Position numbers and translations under genes: made by a program | Shown: positions 55,307-64,000 of the stretch, in pieces | Layout: every line of letters begins with the position of its first letter | Position numbering within the stretch: the first letter of the stretch is position 1 | Notes under the pieces: model-generated | What the model saw: the letters and a program-made list of their open reading frames with translations, nothing else | Databases searched by the model: none | What the model was told of the DNA's origin: nothing | Assembly: GCA_033557465.1 (NCBI GenBank) | Contig: CM066033.1 | Coordinates: 906,590,808 to 906,654,807, forward strand | Source of the DNA: Ichthyophis bannanicus | Lineage: Eukaryota > Chordata > Amphibia > Gymnophiona > Ichthyophiidae | Direction of reading: 5' to 3' | Length of the DNA stretch: 64,000 nucleotides

Positions 55307-55404
55307 GGAGAATGAAGGAATCGCGCACGGGCTTGTGAAACTCCAACGCGTAACCCTCGCGAATGACTTCCAGGACCCACTGATCTGACGTAAGACGGAC
55401 CCAA
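53569..55404 (-). CDS. DIRS-C pol: reverse transcriptase, RNase H, Dam-like methyltransferase (611 codons open)
   Basis: RT residues about 55-250: LDLTEAYLHIPI (first Asp), FGLATAPRTFTKVM, HPYLDDWLI (YLDD pair), SLEFLGA. RNase H about 330-450: LTTDASLLGWGA, LEMRAVFFAL, VLSDNASTVAYINRQGG, GVDNVEADFLSR. Methyltransferase-like end about 470-580: WMDLMATFQSAQVPRFFSR, FPPWALIGRVV, LIAPDWPRRPWY. All key acidic residues of RT and RNase H are present. The N-terminal pol stretch (FYPAWVRLTSDQWVLEVIRE) lies in another frame upstream (55236-55676), a frameshift near 55320, so the given start is not the natural one. Confidence 0.88.
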   Translation of the reverse strand: MGPSYVRSVGPGSHSRGLRVGVSQARARFLHSPCTAPAKMRVVSETLQRLVQQGEVVPVPEAQCGSGRYSIYFVVSKKEGTFRPILDLKRVNRCLRVSHFRMETLRSVIAAVRAGEFLTSLDLTEAYLHIPIRPEHQRYLRFALPMGHFQFQALPFGLATAPRTFTKVMVVVAAALRKEGVLVHPYLDDWLIRAKSREESALATARVVELLESLGWVVNLAKSNLVPSQSLEFLGARFDTRKAMVFLPNQRVQRLRGLVQNFLSTPAPTAWRYLQLLGTMAAAIELVLWARAHMRPLQATLLRRWSPQRDDLSRRLVCPLEVQQALLWWLHPGSLSAGMPLEPPVWRLLTTDASLLGWGAHCDGRFAQGGWLSEERTWSINRLEMRAVFFALREFQGTLSQQAVRVLSDNASTVAYINRQGGTGNAALEAEAAQLLEWAEAHIWALSAQHVAGVDNVEADFLSRRRLDPGEWRLHPSVFELLVWRWVLPWMDLMATFQSAQVPRFFSRRRERMSEGLDALVQQWPSAGLLYVFPPWALIGRVVQRIERHCGLVILIAPDWPRRPWYADVVRLLVDSPWRLPCRPDLLLQGPLRMPQVSRFSLTAWLLRGLG

Positions 55405-55439
55405 GCCGGGTAAAATTCCCGCAACCGACCTCCCACGGG

Positions 55440-56919
55440 AACCACCGCAGCCCGAGTCCGCCTCATCTCATTGCTTCTTCGGCATCGAGGACTGGAAAGG
55501 AACGAAACCGCGTCCCGTGCCCCGGAAACTCCGAAATGCCTGACCGCAGACAGGGTACCTACCCCGCTGAGAAGAGCTCCCTCGAAAAGGCCGAGAGCGA
55601 CGAAATTCATGCGCGGCTGCTTCGGCTTATCCTCCGGCAAACGTCCACCTTTGGACTCACCTAAATCCTTCACCAACTACTCCAAGTCCTCGCCGAACAA
55701 CAGCTTACCGCGAAACGGCAACTTACTAAGACGAGCCTTAGACGAACTGTCGGCCGCCCAATTTCGCAGCCAGAGACAGCGCCTCGCCGCCACCACCGAG
55801 GTCATGCCCTTCACCAAACCTCGGATAAGATCGTAATGGATGTCCACGAGGTACGCCGTCCCAGACTCCAAACAGGCAGCCTCCTCCAGACCACCCTCAG
55901 GGCGATCCCCCTGCAAACGCTGGGACCACCGCAAACAGCCCCGAGCCACCCAGGCCCCCGCTATCGAAGCCTGCATGGAAAGGGCGCAAACTTCAAAGAC
56001 TTGCTTCAGGACCGACTCCAAGCGCCTGTCCTGAACATCCCTCAAGGCCGCCGCGCCTTCCACGGGAATGGTAGTCTTTTTAGTAACTGCCGAGACGGCC
56101 GCATCCACCTTCGGGCAGCGAAACAACTCTATCGCTCTGAGCAAACGGATACAGGCGAGACAAGGACCGAGAACCCCGAAGGGCTGAATCCGGAACATCC
56201 CACTCCTCCTGAATCATAGCCTTAAATACCCGATGCAAAGGAAAAACTTGGTGGGACGAACGAACCGTTTTCAAGACCGGATCCTCCAAGGCCTCCTCGG
56301 AATCCGGCTCTCCCGTCTGAACATTCAAGGCCTTGAGGGTCTCTGCTATCAAGGCCGGAAGCTCCTCCCGTCGGAAAATCCTGACCACTCTACTCTGCTG
56401 CTCAGAGTCCGGTAACTCACCGTCCTCCAGCTCGTCCTCCGACAAGCCGTCGAGGGCCCCCTCCAAAGGGGACAAATCACCATCCCCGAGAAGGGAAGCC
56501 GACCCCTCCGCCCCCATAGTTCTACCCAACTTTGCCACCGGGGCGCCCTCGGATACTCCTGCGAGGGACCCAGCTCTCTTAAGACCCCTAGAGTCTTGCG
56601 CTGAGGGCAGAACCGCCGGCTGGAGCAACGCAAAGGCCTGCTGCATCAGGGCAAAAAACTCCGAGGGAAGCCCTGCAGCAGCAGCCCTGAGCCCCTGACC
56701 GCCAGGAACCTCGGAACCCCCCGCAGAGGAGGGACCTGCCACCGGCTCCTCCTGCGCCAGAGAAGGTGGCTCCTGCACCTCCCGCAGATCTAACAGCGGA
56801 TCCGGATCAGAGTCCATTCGCCCAGACAGCAAGTGACACCCTGAGCACACACCAGACTCCAGCAGGGAGCTGCGCTTCAAGCCACAAAGTATACACCGTG
56901 ACTTTGAAGGCATAGCCAA
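55440..56919 (-). pseudogene. DIRS-C gag, one frameshift and one nonsense change
   Basis: Frame 56080-56919 starts MAMPSKSRC with two CxxC pairs 12 residues apart (CILC, CSGC), then an acidic Pro/Ser/Glu-rich region with DELEDGELPDSEQQ and VFKAMIQEEWDVPDS. Near 56170 the reading moves to frame 55677-56198 (KVDAAVSAVTKKTTIPVEGAAALRD..., AWVARGCLRW...), which meets a TAG at 55677 where DIRS-B reads Lys (DLEKLVKDLGE). It continues as LVKDLGESKGGRLPEDKPKQ. The order and the basic tail suit a DIRS Gag. Confidence 0.82.
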
Positions 56920-56929
56920 TAATAGCAGA

Positions 56930-57744
56930 TAAGGCTTGCACCCGCTGCCCCTTCAAATGGCTCCTGTCCCAGGTGCTGCACAGAAATAGAGAGGAATCAC
57001 TGTTCTGCAGTGTGCCAGAGAAGCTCAGTTATTATAAAAAACTTTTTTTTTTTTTTCAACTAAAGAGTCCTGCAGGACCCAGCCATGCAGGCAACCACTT
57101 TAAAAAGGTTTGCCAGCCAAAACGAAGCTTGTAGGCCACCAAAAAACATCAAAATGAAGGAGAAGAAAGAAAAGGAAAAATAAACACGATTTTTCAAGAT
57201 GGCCGCCGTCAGCGATTCCCGCCAAAAACACCCGAGAAAAAAACAGCTCCCCAAAGCTGTAAGAACACAAACTAATAGAAAAACACCCCCAGAAAACCAG
57301 AAAACAAAGAAATAAAGAAGAAAAAAGCCACTAAAGTGCGGTTTCTCACTCACCCCAAGTGTATTGACAGGCAGTGACTTCTCTGCAGCAGCTCCTTATT
57401 GCTCTGAGAGACACTCCCCCGTCAGGAGGCAGCCAGCAGTGCTGACCGCCCAGGAGGTACCTGCCAAACCTGCTACCTGCTCCTCACCCTTTGTAGCGGG
57501 TTCTGGCAGCAGGGAGGTAAGCCCCCGTCACAGGTGTCCCCTGCACACAGCAGGGAAGCAAACCAGGAGGGGGGGAGGGGGAAGGAACTCAAGACTGGAA
57601 CCAGAAGGGAATCTTCTTCACAGCTGAGCCCACTAAAAAAATAAAGAAACAATCAAATTGAATTCCCCAAAAGAAAAGAGAACCCAAAAACCCTCTAAGC
57701 TCTGAACTGCCCTGAGCCACCCTAGGCTCAGACACCCCACAGCT
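56930..57744 (-). other. DIRS-C leader (5' untranslated region)
   Basis: This is non-coding sequence between gag start and right terminal repeat, with an A/T run near 57045 and an A-rich, poorly structured middle. The 97-codon hydrophobic frame at 57060-57353 (minus) is T-rich and looks accidental. Confidence 0.55.
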
Positions 57745-58264
57745 GCTTGGAGACTGAATTACTGAGGATAGTGGGCGGTCCTTGCCTAGTTATACCAGAG
57801 GTGCTAAAGTGATGTCATTCAGTCTCCAAAGCTGCTGGATGGGATTGACAACTATGGTTCCGGGACTGGACTAGAGGGACGAAAAGGAATTTAGTCTTCA
57901 CATATGGGTATCGTCGGCACTGACGGGGCCTGCGTGGGAACGCTCCCCAGCATCCAATAGGAAAGCTTTTGGGAGCATCCCACAGCGCCTGCATGCTGCC
58001 TTACCGCCTTTCCCAACTGTCCCTCTCCAGTTGAGTTTATAGCTGAGACAAAAGAGAGGGAAAGAGAGAGAGAGAAAGATACAACTCCTAGGGGAGGTGG
58101 GTGGGTTGTGAAGACTACATTCCTGCTGTTCCCGGAGATCACCTGTTACAGATGAGTAACTATACTATCTCCAAGAACAAGCACGAACGTAGTCTTCACA
58201 TATGGGGACTCCCTAGCTGCAGATGCCAGGGAGATGGCCCCAGAAAGTTGTGTGCCCTTGTGAA

Positions 58265-58772
58265 GGATACTCCTATGAAGAAAGGCTAAAAAGGTTAGGG
58301 CTCTTTAACCTGGAAAAGAGACGGCTGAGGGGAGATATGATAGAAGTCTATAAATTAATGAACGGAATGGAACGGGTAAACGTAGATCGATTGTTTACCT
58401 TATCAGAATATAGAAAGACTAGGGGACATGCAATGAAGCTACAGGGTAAACTATTTAAGACTAATAAAAGAAAATATTTTTTCACTCAACGTGTAATCAA
58501 ACTCTGGAATTTGTTACCGGAGGATGTAGTAAAGGCTGTTAGTGTAGCTGGGTTTAAAAAAGGTTTGGACAAGTTCCTGGAGGAAAGGTCCATAAACCAT
58601 TATTAAGAAGGGACCCAGGATATCAATGCTTGAACCAATACAAGCACTGTGGAACCTGTGTCTCTTGGGGAAACTGCTAGGTACATATGACCTAGATTGG
58701 CCACTGTTGGAAACAGAATACTGGGCTTGATGGACCTTGGTCTGACCTAGTATGGCATATCTTATGTTCTTA
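58265..58772 (+). mobile_element. CR1 LINE (CR1-e), 5'-truncated, in DIRS-A4
   Basis: The RT C-terminus is open without damage from [19 protein letters not shown] to [10 protein letters not shown] (within 58223-58606), followed by the complete 3' UTR and the terminus GTTCTTAT. TGTGAA at 58259-58264 and 58773-58778 is a 6-base target duplication, and removal restores the DIRS-A sequence seen in A1 near 12290. It is the best preserved CR1 3' end here. Confidence 0.92.
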
Positions 58773-58778
58773 TGTGAA

Positions 58779-59745
58779 AGGGCTCCACTTCCCCCCATGG
58801 ATTTCTAGCATCCTACCAGGTATGGTGGGTAGGAGTTGATTAAGTCTGGAACAGGTGTTGGAGAACAGCCTGACCAAACAAGGCATCCAGGCGGGAGTCC
58901 TTATCTAAGCAGTAATGGGCTATGAAGCCTAAATAGCTGCTCAACAGATGTCGTTGATAGACACAGAGTGAAGATGAGCCATTGAGGCTGCCATGGCTCT
59001 CACATTGTGAGCTGTGACATGGCCTTCAAGAGGAAGGTTCCTACTCTCATAGGCAAAAGATATACACTGTGCAATCCAGCTGGACAGTGTCCTTTTGGAG
59101 ACTGGAAGTCCCAAATGACTAGGATCAAAAGCAACAAAGAATTGAGAGGATTTTCTATGTTCCTGTGTCCTTTGCAAGTAAAAGGCCAAAGCTCTTTTAC
59201 AGTCCAAAATATGAAGGTTCCTTTCTGCATTTGAGGCGTGAGACCTTGGAAAGAATACAGGAAGGTAAACCGCTTGGTTTAAATGAAAGGGCGAAACCAC
59301 CTTTGGCATAAAGTGTGGATGAGTCCTAAGGACTACCTTATCATGATGGAACCTTGTATAAGGAGGATCAGCAACCAATGCCTGCAATTCACTGATGTGA
59401 CGTGCTGATGTGATTGCAATGAGAAAGATAACCTTCCAGGAACGAAATTTCAAAGAGGTAGTGGCTAATGGTTCAAAGGGTGGTTTCATGAGCTGCCCAA
59501 GTACCAGATTCAAGTCCCATGCCTCCGGTGGTGGCTTAATGGGAGGCTTTGTTAAAAGAAGGCCTCTCATAAATCTCGCTATGCAAGGATGAGAGGAAAT
59601 AGGTAGTCCATTTAGAGGCTTGAAAGAAGCTGCAATAGCACTCAAATGGACTCTCACTAAATTTGTCTTAATCCCTGCATTTGATAAATGAAGGAGATAC
59701 TCCAGCAATGATTCCAGAGGTATCGCAAGAGGGTTAAGACCTCTG
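58779..59745 (-). pseudogene. DIRS-A4 tyrosine recombinase, N-terminally fused to the methyltransferase
   Basis: Frame 58941-60047 carries SARHISEL (Arg kept), HNVRAMAASMAHL (His, Arg) and ends at a TGA right after SINDIC where A1 reads Arg. The Tyr segment follows out of reach. Upstream, the frame passes without a break from the methyltransferase (FPPIPLIPKTLFKLQRDR) into the recombinase (GLNPLAIPLESLLEYL) because about 325 bases present in A1 (13.27-13.6 kb) are deleted. Confidence 0.82.
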
Positions 59746-61480
59746 TCTCTCTGAAGCTTGAACAGGGTTTTGGGAATTAGGGGAATGGGTGGAAAGGCAT
59801 ACAGGAAGTCCTGACCCCAATCAAGGGGGAAAGCATCCCTGGCCTGACAACCTCGAGCCGAAATTCTGGAACAGAACCGGGGAAGCTTGGCATTCAGCGG
59901 ACTTGCAAAGAGGTCTATGTACGGGGTTCCCCAAATTTTGAACAATTCTGGCCACCTGGTCTGCATGGAGAGACCATTCGTGTGGAAGCAGAACTCGACT
60001 GAGTTTGTCTGCCCAAGAGTTTTGAATGCCTGGAAGATACACCACAAGGAGATGAATCAGATGCTCTCTGGCGAGGGCCCATAGTTGCAAAGCTTCGTTG
60101 CACAGCAACAGAGAGCCTGTCTCACCCTGCTTGTTCACATAGAACATGGCTACCTGATTGTCCATTTGAACTAGGACTGTCTTGTAGCTGAGCTTTGTAT
60201 GAAATACTCGAAGAGCAAGGAAGATTGCTCTGAGCTCCAGGAGGTTGATATGGAGAAAGGCCTCCTGTGGAGTCAAGATACCCTGGGTAGAGAGGCCGTG
60301 CAGCTGGGCTCCCCAACCCACCTGTGAAGCATCTGTTAGAGTGGCTTGGGGTGGGGGTTGCTGAATAGGAGACCCCACCAGAAGGTTTTTGGGTGACTGC
60401 CACCACTGGAGGGACAAAATAAGGCATTATGAGTTTGCTATTTTGTCTGACAGGTAATCCGACGCCTGAGTCCACTGAGCGGATAAGGTCCACTGGGCTG
60501 CCCTCATATGGAGGCGAGCATAAGGAACCACATGCACGGTGGATGCCATGTGGCCTAGCAACTGTAACATTTCCCGAGCAGTGAGGTGAGGTTTTAGCAC
60601 TGCTTGGGAAGCTAACTGTACAATGTGAAGGCAGCAGGGCTGTGGAAGGTAGGCCCTTGACTGTCCGATAACCAGAAGTGCTCCTATAAACTCTAGGGAT
60701 TGAGTGGGAGCAAGGTTGGACTTTGGGAAGTTTATGACAAGTCCCAAATACTGAAGGATGCGCATTGTGCGAGACAAAGCCATCCTAGCCTCTGGCTCTG
60801 AAGGGGCTCGAATGAGCCAGTCGTCTAAGTAAGGGAAGACAGATATTCCCAGGGTGTGGAGAAATGCTGCTACCACAGCCATGCATTTTGTGAACACCCT
60901 TGGGTGCAGAAACCAGGCCAAAAGGAAGAACCCTGTAATGGTAGTGCTTCCCTTGAAATAGGAACCAAAGGAACTTTCGGTGAGTTGGATGGATGAGAAC
61001 ATGAGTGTACGCATCCTTGAAATCTAGAGAACAAAGCCAATCCAGACTCTGAAGGTATGGCAGCAGAGCTTCTAGAGAAATCATTTTGAACTTCCCTCTG
61101 AACAGGAATTTGTTCAATTCTCTGATGTCTAGAATGGGTCTGTGTCCTCCTGTTTTCTTTGGAATAAGGAAATAGGGGGAGTAAAACCCTGTACCCCATT
61201 GGGGAATGGGCACCTCTTCTATTGCCCCTTGAGCAAGGAGCATAGTGACTTCTTGATCTAACCAGTTGTTGAGAGAGGTCTGAGAATTGAACTGTCTTAC
61301 TATTGTAGGAAGGGGCATGCTGAGGAAATGAAGCTTGTACCCCTCTCTTACAATAGATAGAGTCTAATTTTCTGCTGTTATCTGACCCCATCTGGGGGCA
61401 AAATGACATAACCTTCCTGGGATGGTGGAGGGTTCTGGGCCATTTAGGGCCAGGAAGGCAAAGTTCTCTAGACAGGAGTC
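59746..61480 (-). pseudogene. DIRS-A4 pol (RT, RNase H, methyltransferase)
   Basis: 60785-61318 and 60427-61014 hold RT (SLDFKDAYTHVLIHP; FPYLDDWLIRAPSEPEARMAL intact), 59821-60417 RNase H (LTDASQVGWGAQL, LELRAIFLAL, QMDNQVAMFYVNKQGE, WADKLSRVL) and the IWGTPYIDLFAS methyltransferase start. There are frameshifts near 60.9 kb (after SFWPGFCTQG) and around 60.43 kb, and a three-base loss in LTTDAS. Confidence 0.82.
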
Positions 61481-63330
61481 AAAGCCCCTGTGGAGGCGGA
61501 GGCTGAGTCTGCTGAGCCGGTTGAGGCTTAGCTGTTTTTGGCTTCCTTTGTTGCCTAGGTTGTTGCTCTGCTGTCCCTTTAGGGCAGACTGACCTGAACG
61601 ATGTCCCTGCTGGGTATAGGAGGGATAAAACCTTTTCTTCTTGCTGAAGAATGGCTTCTTAGAGGATCTTTTCCTCGCAGGATCAGCTGTAAATTTGGAC
61701 AATTTATCCAACGTGCTATTGTCAGCATCTATCTCATTAGCTTTTTCCTGACAATTCTTGCCAAAGAGATTCTCTCCTGTGCAAGGTATATTCCCCAGTT
61801 TGTCCTGTACCCAGATTTCCAAGGCAGATGCCTGGAGCCAGGCAATTCTACGTGCACCTATGGCAATAGCAGAGGTTCTGCTTATGCATTCACAGCAGTC
61901 AAAGGCTGCATGATTCACAAACTTGGAAACATCCTGAGCATGTTTAACAAGAGCAAGATAATCTTGCCTTTTATCATCAGGAAGGAGAGGGCTCATAAGC
62001 TTTAAGTCTCCTGTGACTTCCTTAAGGAACATTCCCATATACAAGATATAGGAACTAATCCTAGCGGAGAGCATGGAAGCCTGGAAGGATCAACGTCCAA
62101 AGGCATCAAGAGTCCTGTACTCACGTCCTGGAGGATTAGATGCATGCCTTTTTGCACTCTTCATCCGTCTCATGGCTGATTCCACCACCATGGAATGGTG
62201 TGGTAATTGAGTCTTCTGAAACCCAGGACAAGGAGGAACTCGATACATGGGTGTCGAGTCTTCGAGAATGAGGAGATGTGGTCAGAGGTGTTTCCCACAT
62301 CCTTAACATAAGATCATGCAAGATCTCATAAATAGATAAGGTAGCTGCCTCCTTGGGAGCTTGAGGGTATTGAAGGATTTCTAATTCCTTTGCCCTAGGC
62401 TCTTTTTCAGGAGCCACTGTGATGGAAAGACCTCGGGCCACATCTCGGATAAAATCCTGAAAGGACATAACCTCTGGTGGAGACATCCTACGCTGAGGAG
62501 AAGAGGAATCCTCGGGAAGAAGTACTCTGGTATCAGCAGAGCTTTCAGAGTCTTCAGACTCATCCGAGGATTCGAAGTATCTCCGATCCCGGTGATCGTG
62601 CAAGGCACGGTACCGGTACCGATTGAAGTTGGCATCGGAGTGGTTCGGTACCGACTTGTCGATGCCGGATAGAGACGCATGACTCTGTCCCAGTAGAATA
62701 CCTGCCGATGTCGATGCAGTTGGTGCCGGTACTGGAGTCCGTGCCGGTTGAATTGTTTGAAGCGATTTCAGGGGCATCGAGGCCGTGAAACGAGCTGCCC
62801 GACTGCGTTCAATAGCCAAGAATCTCTGGTCTATCGACGCTGCCGATGCTTGGGTATCAGTGCAGGATAAAGCAGCCAGAACCCCAGAGCATGGCACCAG
62901 TAGTTCTGCCGAGGTTGAGGCCTCGAGAACATCCTGGAGCCCCGTTAGTGCTATGAAAGCCGAAGCCTCCCGCCGGGGCAATTTTGCCGGTGAAAGTCCC
63001 TCAAGGGCAATGCCTGAGGCATCTCAATGTTTAGAAGGAGATCTACTCTTTGAGGACCGGCTAGATTTATGTTTAGTTACCTGAGATCCATGGGAGGAAG
63101 ATGAAGCCCTGGAGGACATCGATGCCACGGAGGCTGCATTGGAGGGAAAAAGGGTGCTAAGCTTAGCAGTTCGGTTTTGCCGGCCCCTCTTTGACATCAT
63201 CCCACAGGCAACACACTCTGAAATAGAGTGGTCAGGACCTAAACATTTGAGGCACCACTCATGGGTGTTGGTGATGGAGATAGTACCGCCAAACCTAGAA
63301 CACTTTCTAAAACCCAAAGCGGGTTTTTCC
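61481..63330 (-). pseudogene. DIRS-A4 gag
   Basis: The N-terminus near 63330 is MEKPALGFRKC. The first CxxC is damaged (CSRF), while CLKC and CVAC are kept with 9-residue spacing. The linker and core run in 62136-62981 (acidic SSDESEDSESS, FQDFIRDVARGLSITVAPE, WETPLTTSPHSRRLDT), and the C-terminal half in 61364-62074 (MLSARISSYILYMGMFLKEV, IAWLQASALEIWVQDKLG, basic Gln-rich tail). Stops at about 63020 and 62090 and small indels separate the pieces. Confidence 0.82.
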
Positions 63331-63721
63331 ATTTTGAGGGAAAAAATTGGGCCTAGTGCCCAAAATGGCGCACAGCACCCGAGAAGAAAATTACTGGAGA
63401 GAGACTCCAGAAAAAGGTTTTTTTTTACAGAAAAAAGAAAAGAAGAACCGGCGGTACCGGTATAGCGTCGAGGGAAGGCAGACACGACCACAAAATAGTA
63501 GTATAAGAAGGGAAATTTTCTGCGGTGACAGGATGTGCGACCTGTCGGCTCCACGAAAAACAAAGAACTGAAGAGGGACAGTTGAGAAAGGCGGGAAGGC
63601 AGCACACAGGCGCTGTGGGATGCTCCCAAAAGCTTTCCTATTGGACGCTGGGGCGCAGGCTCCGTCGGTGCCGACGATACCCATATGTGAAGACTACATT
63701 CCTGCTTGTTCCTGGAGATAG

Positions 63722-64000
63722 TGGGGATGTGTTTAATCCACAGAGTGTCATGAGGCACAGGAGCTCCTGTGCATGCTCAATAGGAAAAAAGAAATAAACA
63801 ATTAAACCTAATGCTAGGAAAGCACTCTACACTCTGCTTCCATCTAGCTTTATATTCCCTGCTTGTCCATGGACAACTGCAAATGCCATTTTTAAACTCT
63901 GAAATGTCCACACACACTAGCCATCCTTCTAACTTCCGGAGAATCCTGAAGAAAGCCAGACAGTTGTCAATCCTAACCTCCTGAATCCTGAGCACATCTG
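63722..64000. other. Unassigned flank of DIRS-A4
   Basis: No coding or repeat feature was recognised. Confidence 0.4.

Larger units (their letters stand above)
51842..57889 (-). mobile_element. DIRS-C: nearly full-length DIRS element inside DIRS-A4
   Basis: 6.05 kb, with a G+C content visibly higher than its surroundings. Inverted terminal repeats lie at about 51842-52020 and 57745-57889 (GGAACCATAG, GGAGACTGAATGACATCAC, GGTGCTAAAG and complements). AGGAA stands at both edges (51842-51846, 57885-57889). On the minus strand: gag, pol, overlapping recombinase ORF, ICR. Lesions are few: a frameshift and a stop in gag, a frameshift before RT, a frameshift in the recombinase. It is the youngest-looking insertion of its subtree. 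Confidence 0.92.
51803..63721 (-). mobile_element. DIRS-A4, split by DIRS-C and by CR1-e
   Basis: The left outer end (51803-51841) is separated from the rest of the left repeat (57890 on) by DIRS-C. After that come ICR (about 58100-58215), CR1-e, recombinase, pol, gag and right terminal repeat ending GGAGATAG at 63721. The outer core ATAG stands at both ends (51803-51806, 63718-63721). Pol and recombinase are fused by a deletion near 59745, and other indels are present. Confidence 0.88.

Noticed and set aside
57060..57353. Hydrophobic 97-codon minus frame resembling a membrane protein
   Set aside because: It is T-rich leader sequence of DIRS-C; the hydrophobicity follows from runs of T and there is no conservation with DIRS-B.

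Overview
This is vertebrate nuclear DNA made almost entirely of nested retrotransposons. I support one host-gene exon: a 222-base exon of CAD (carbamoyl-phosphate synthetase / aspartate transcarbamylase / dihydroorotase) on the minus strand at 27605-27826, with both splice sites visible. At least part of the rest is therefore CAD intron. The repeat mix is abundant DIRS-type tyrosine-recombinase retrotransposons, CR1 and L2 LINEs, a CORE-like tRNA SINE, a mariner, a hAT-like MITE and one solo LTR. This suggests an amphibian with a large genome, probably a caecilian. The species is an inference from repeat content and cannot be fixed from the sequence alone.

Layout: 0-8.2 kb holds a DIRS-D terminus, three CR1 copies (one split by a 419-base solo LTR with a perfect 5-base target duplication), an mRNA-like retrocopy tail, an old L2 and a B/C-like DIRS fragment. 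From 8.2 to 19.7 kb there is a Russian doll: a CR1 is split by L2 sequence, and the L2 3' UTR is split by DIRS-A1. From 19.7 to 27.0 kb a DIRS-D 5' end is split by DIRS-B, which itself carries a SINE. From 27.0 to 31.8 kb lie the CAD exon with intron and an L2 split by minus-strand L2 sequence, followed by a palindromic MITE. From 31.8 to 39.3 kb is DIRS-D1, a chimera carrying two pol/recombinase segments. From 39.6 to 42.4 kb lie a mariner relic and an L3-like CR1 with an L2 insertion. From 42.4 to 49.7 kb are three DIRS-A copies, one inserted in the gag of another. From 51.1 to 63.7 kb, DIRS-A4 is split by the almost full-length, G+C-rich DIRS-C and by a CR1.

The DIRS elements share one design, read on the minus strand: inverted terminal repeat, gag with an N-terminal CxxC module, pol (reverse transcriptase, RNase H, Dam-like methyltransferase), an overlapping tyrosine recombinase ORF, then an internal complementary region (ICR) next to the second inverted repeat. 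In four copies the ICR can be read as the reverse complements of the two outer ends fused head to tail. This defines element ends and a short core shared by element and target (AGGAA-like for DIRS-C and B, ATAG/ATAA for DIRS-A). Every copy I followed carries frameshifts, stops or deletions. None looks autonomous, although some domains (DIRS-A1 recombinase, DIRS-C RT/RNase H/methyltransferase) are open from end to end.

Family names DIRS-A to DIRS-E and copy numbers are labels made for this annotation, not database names.
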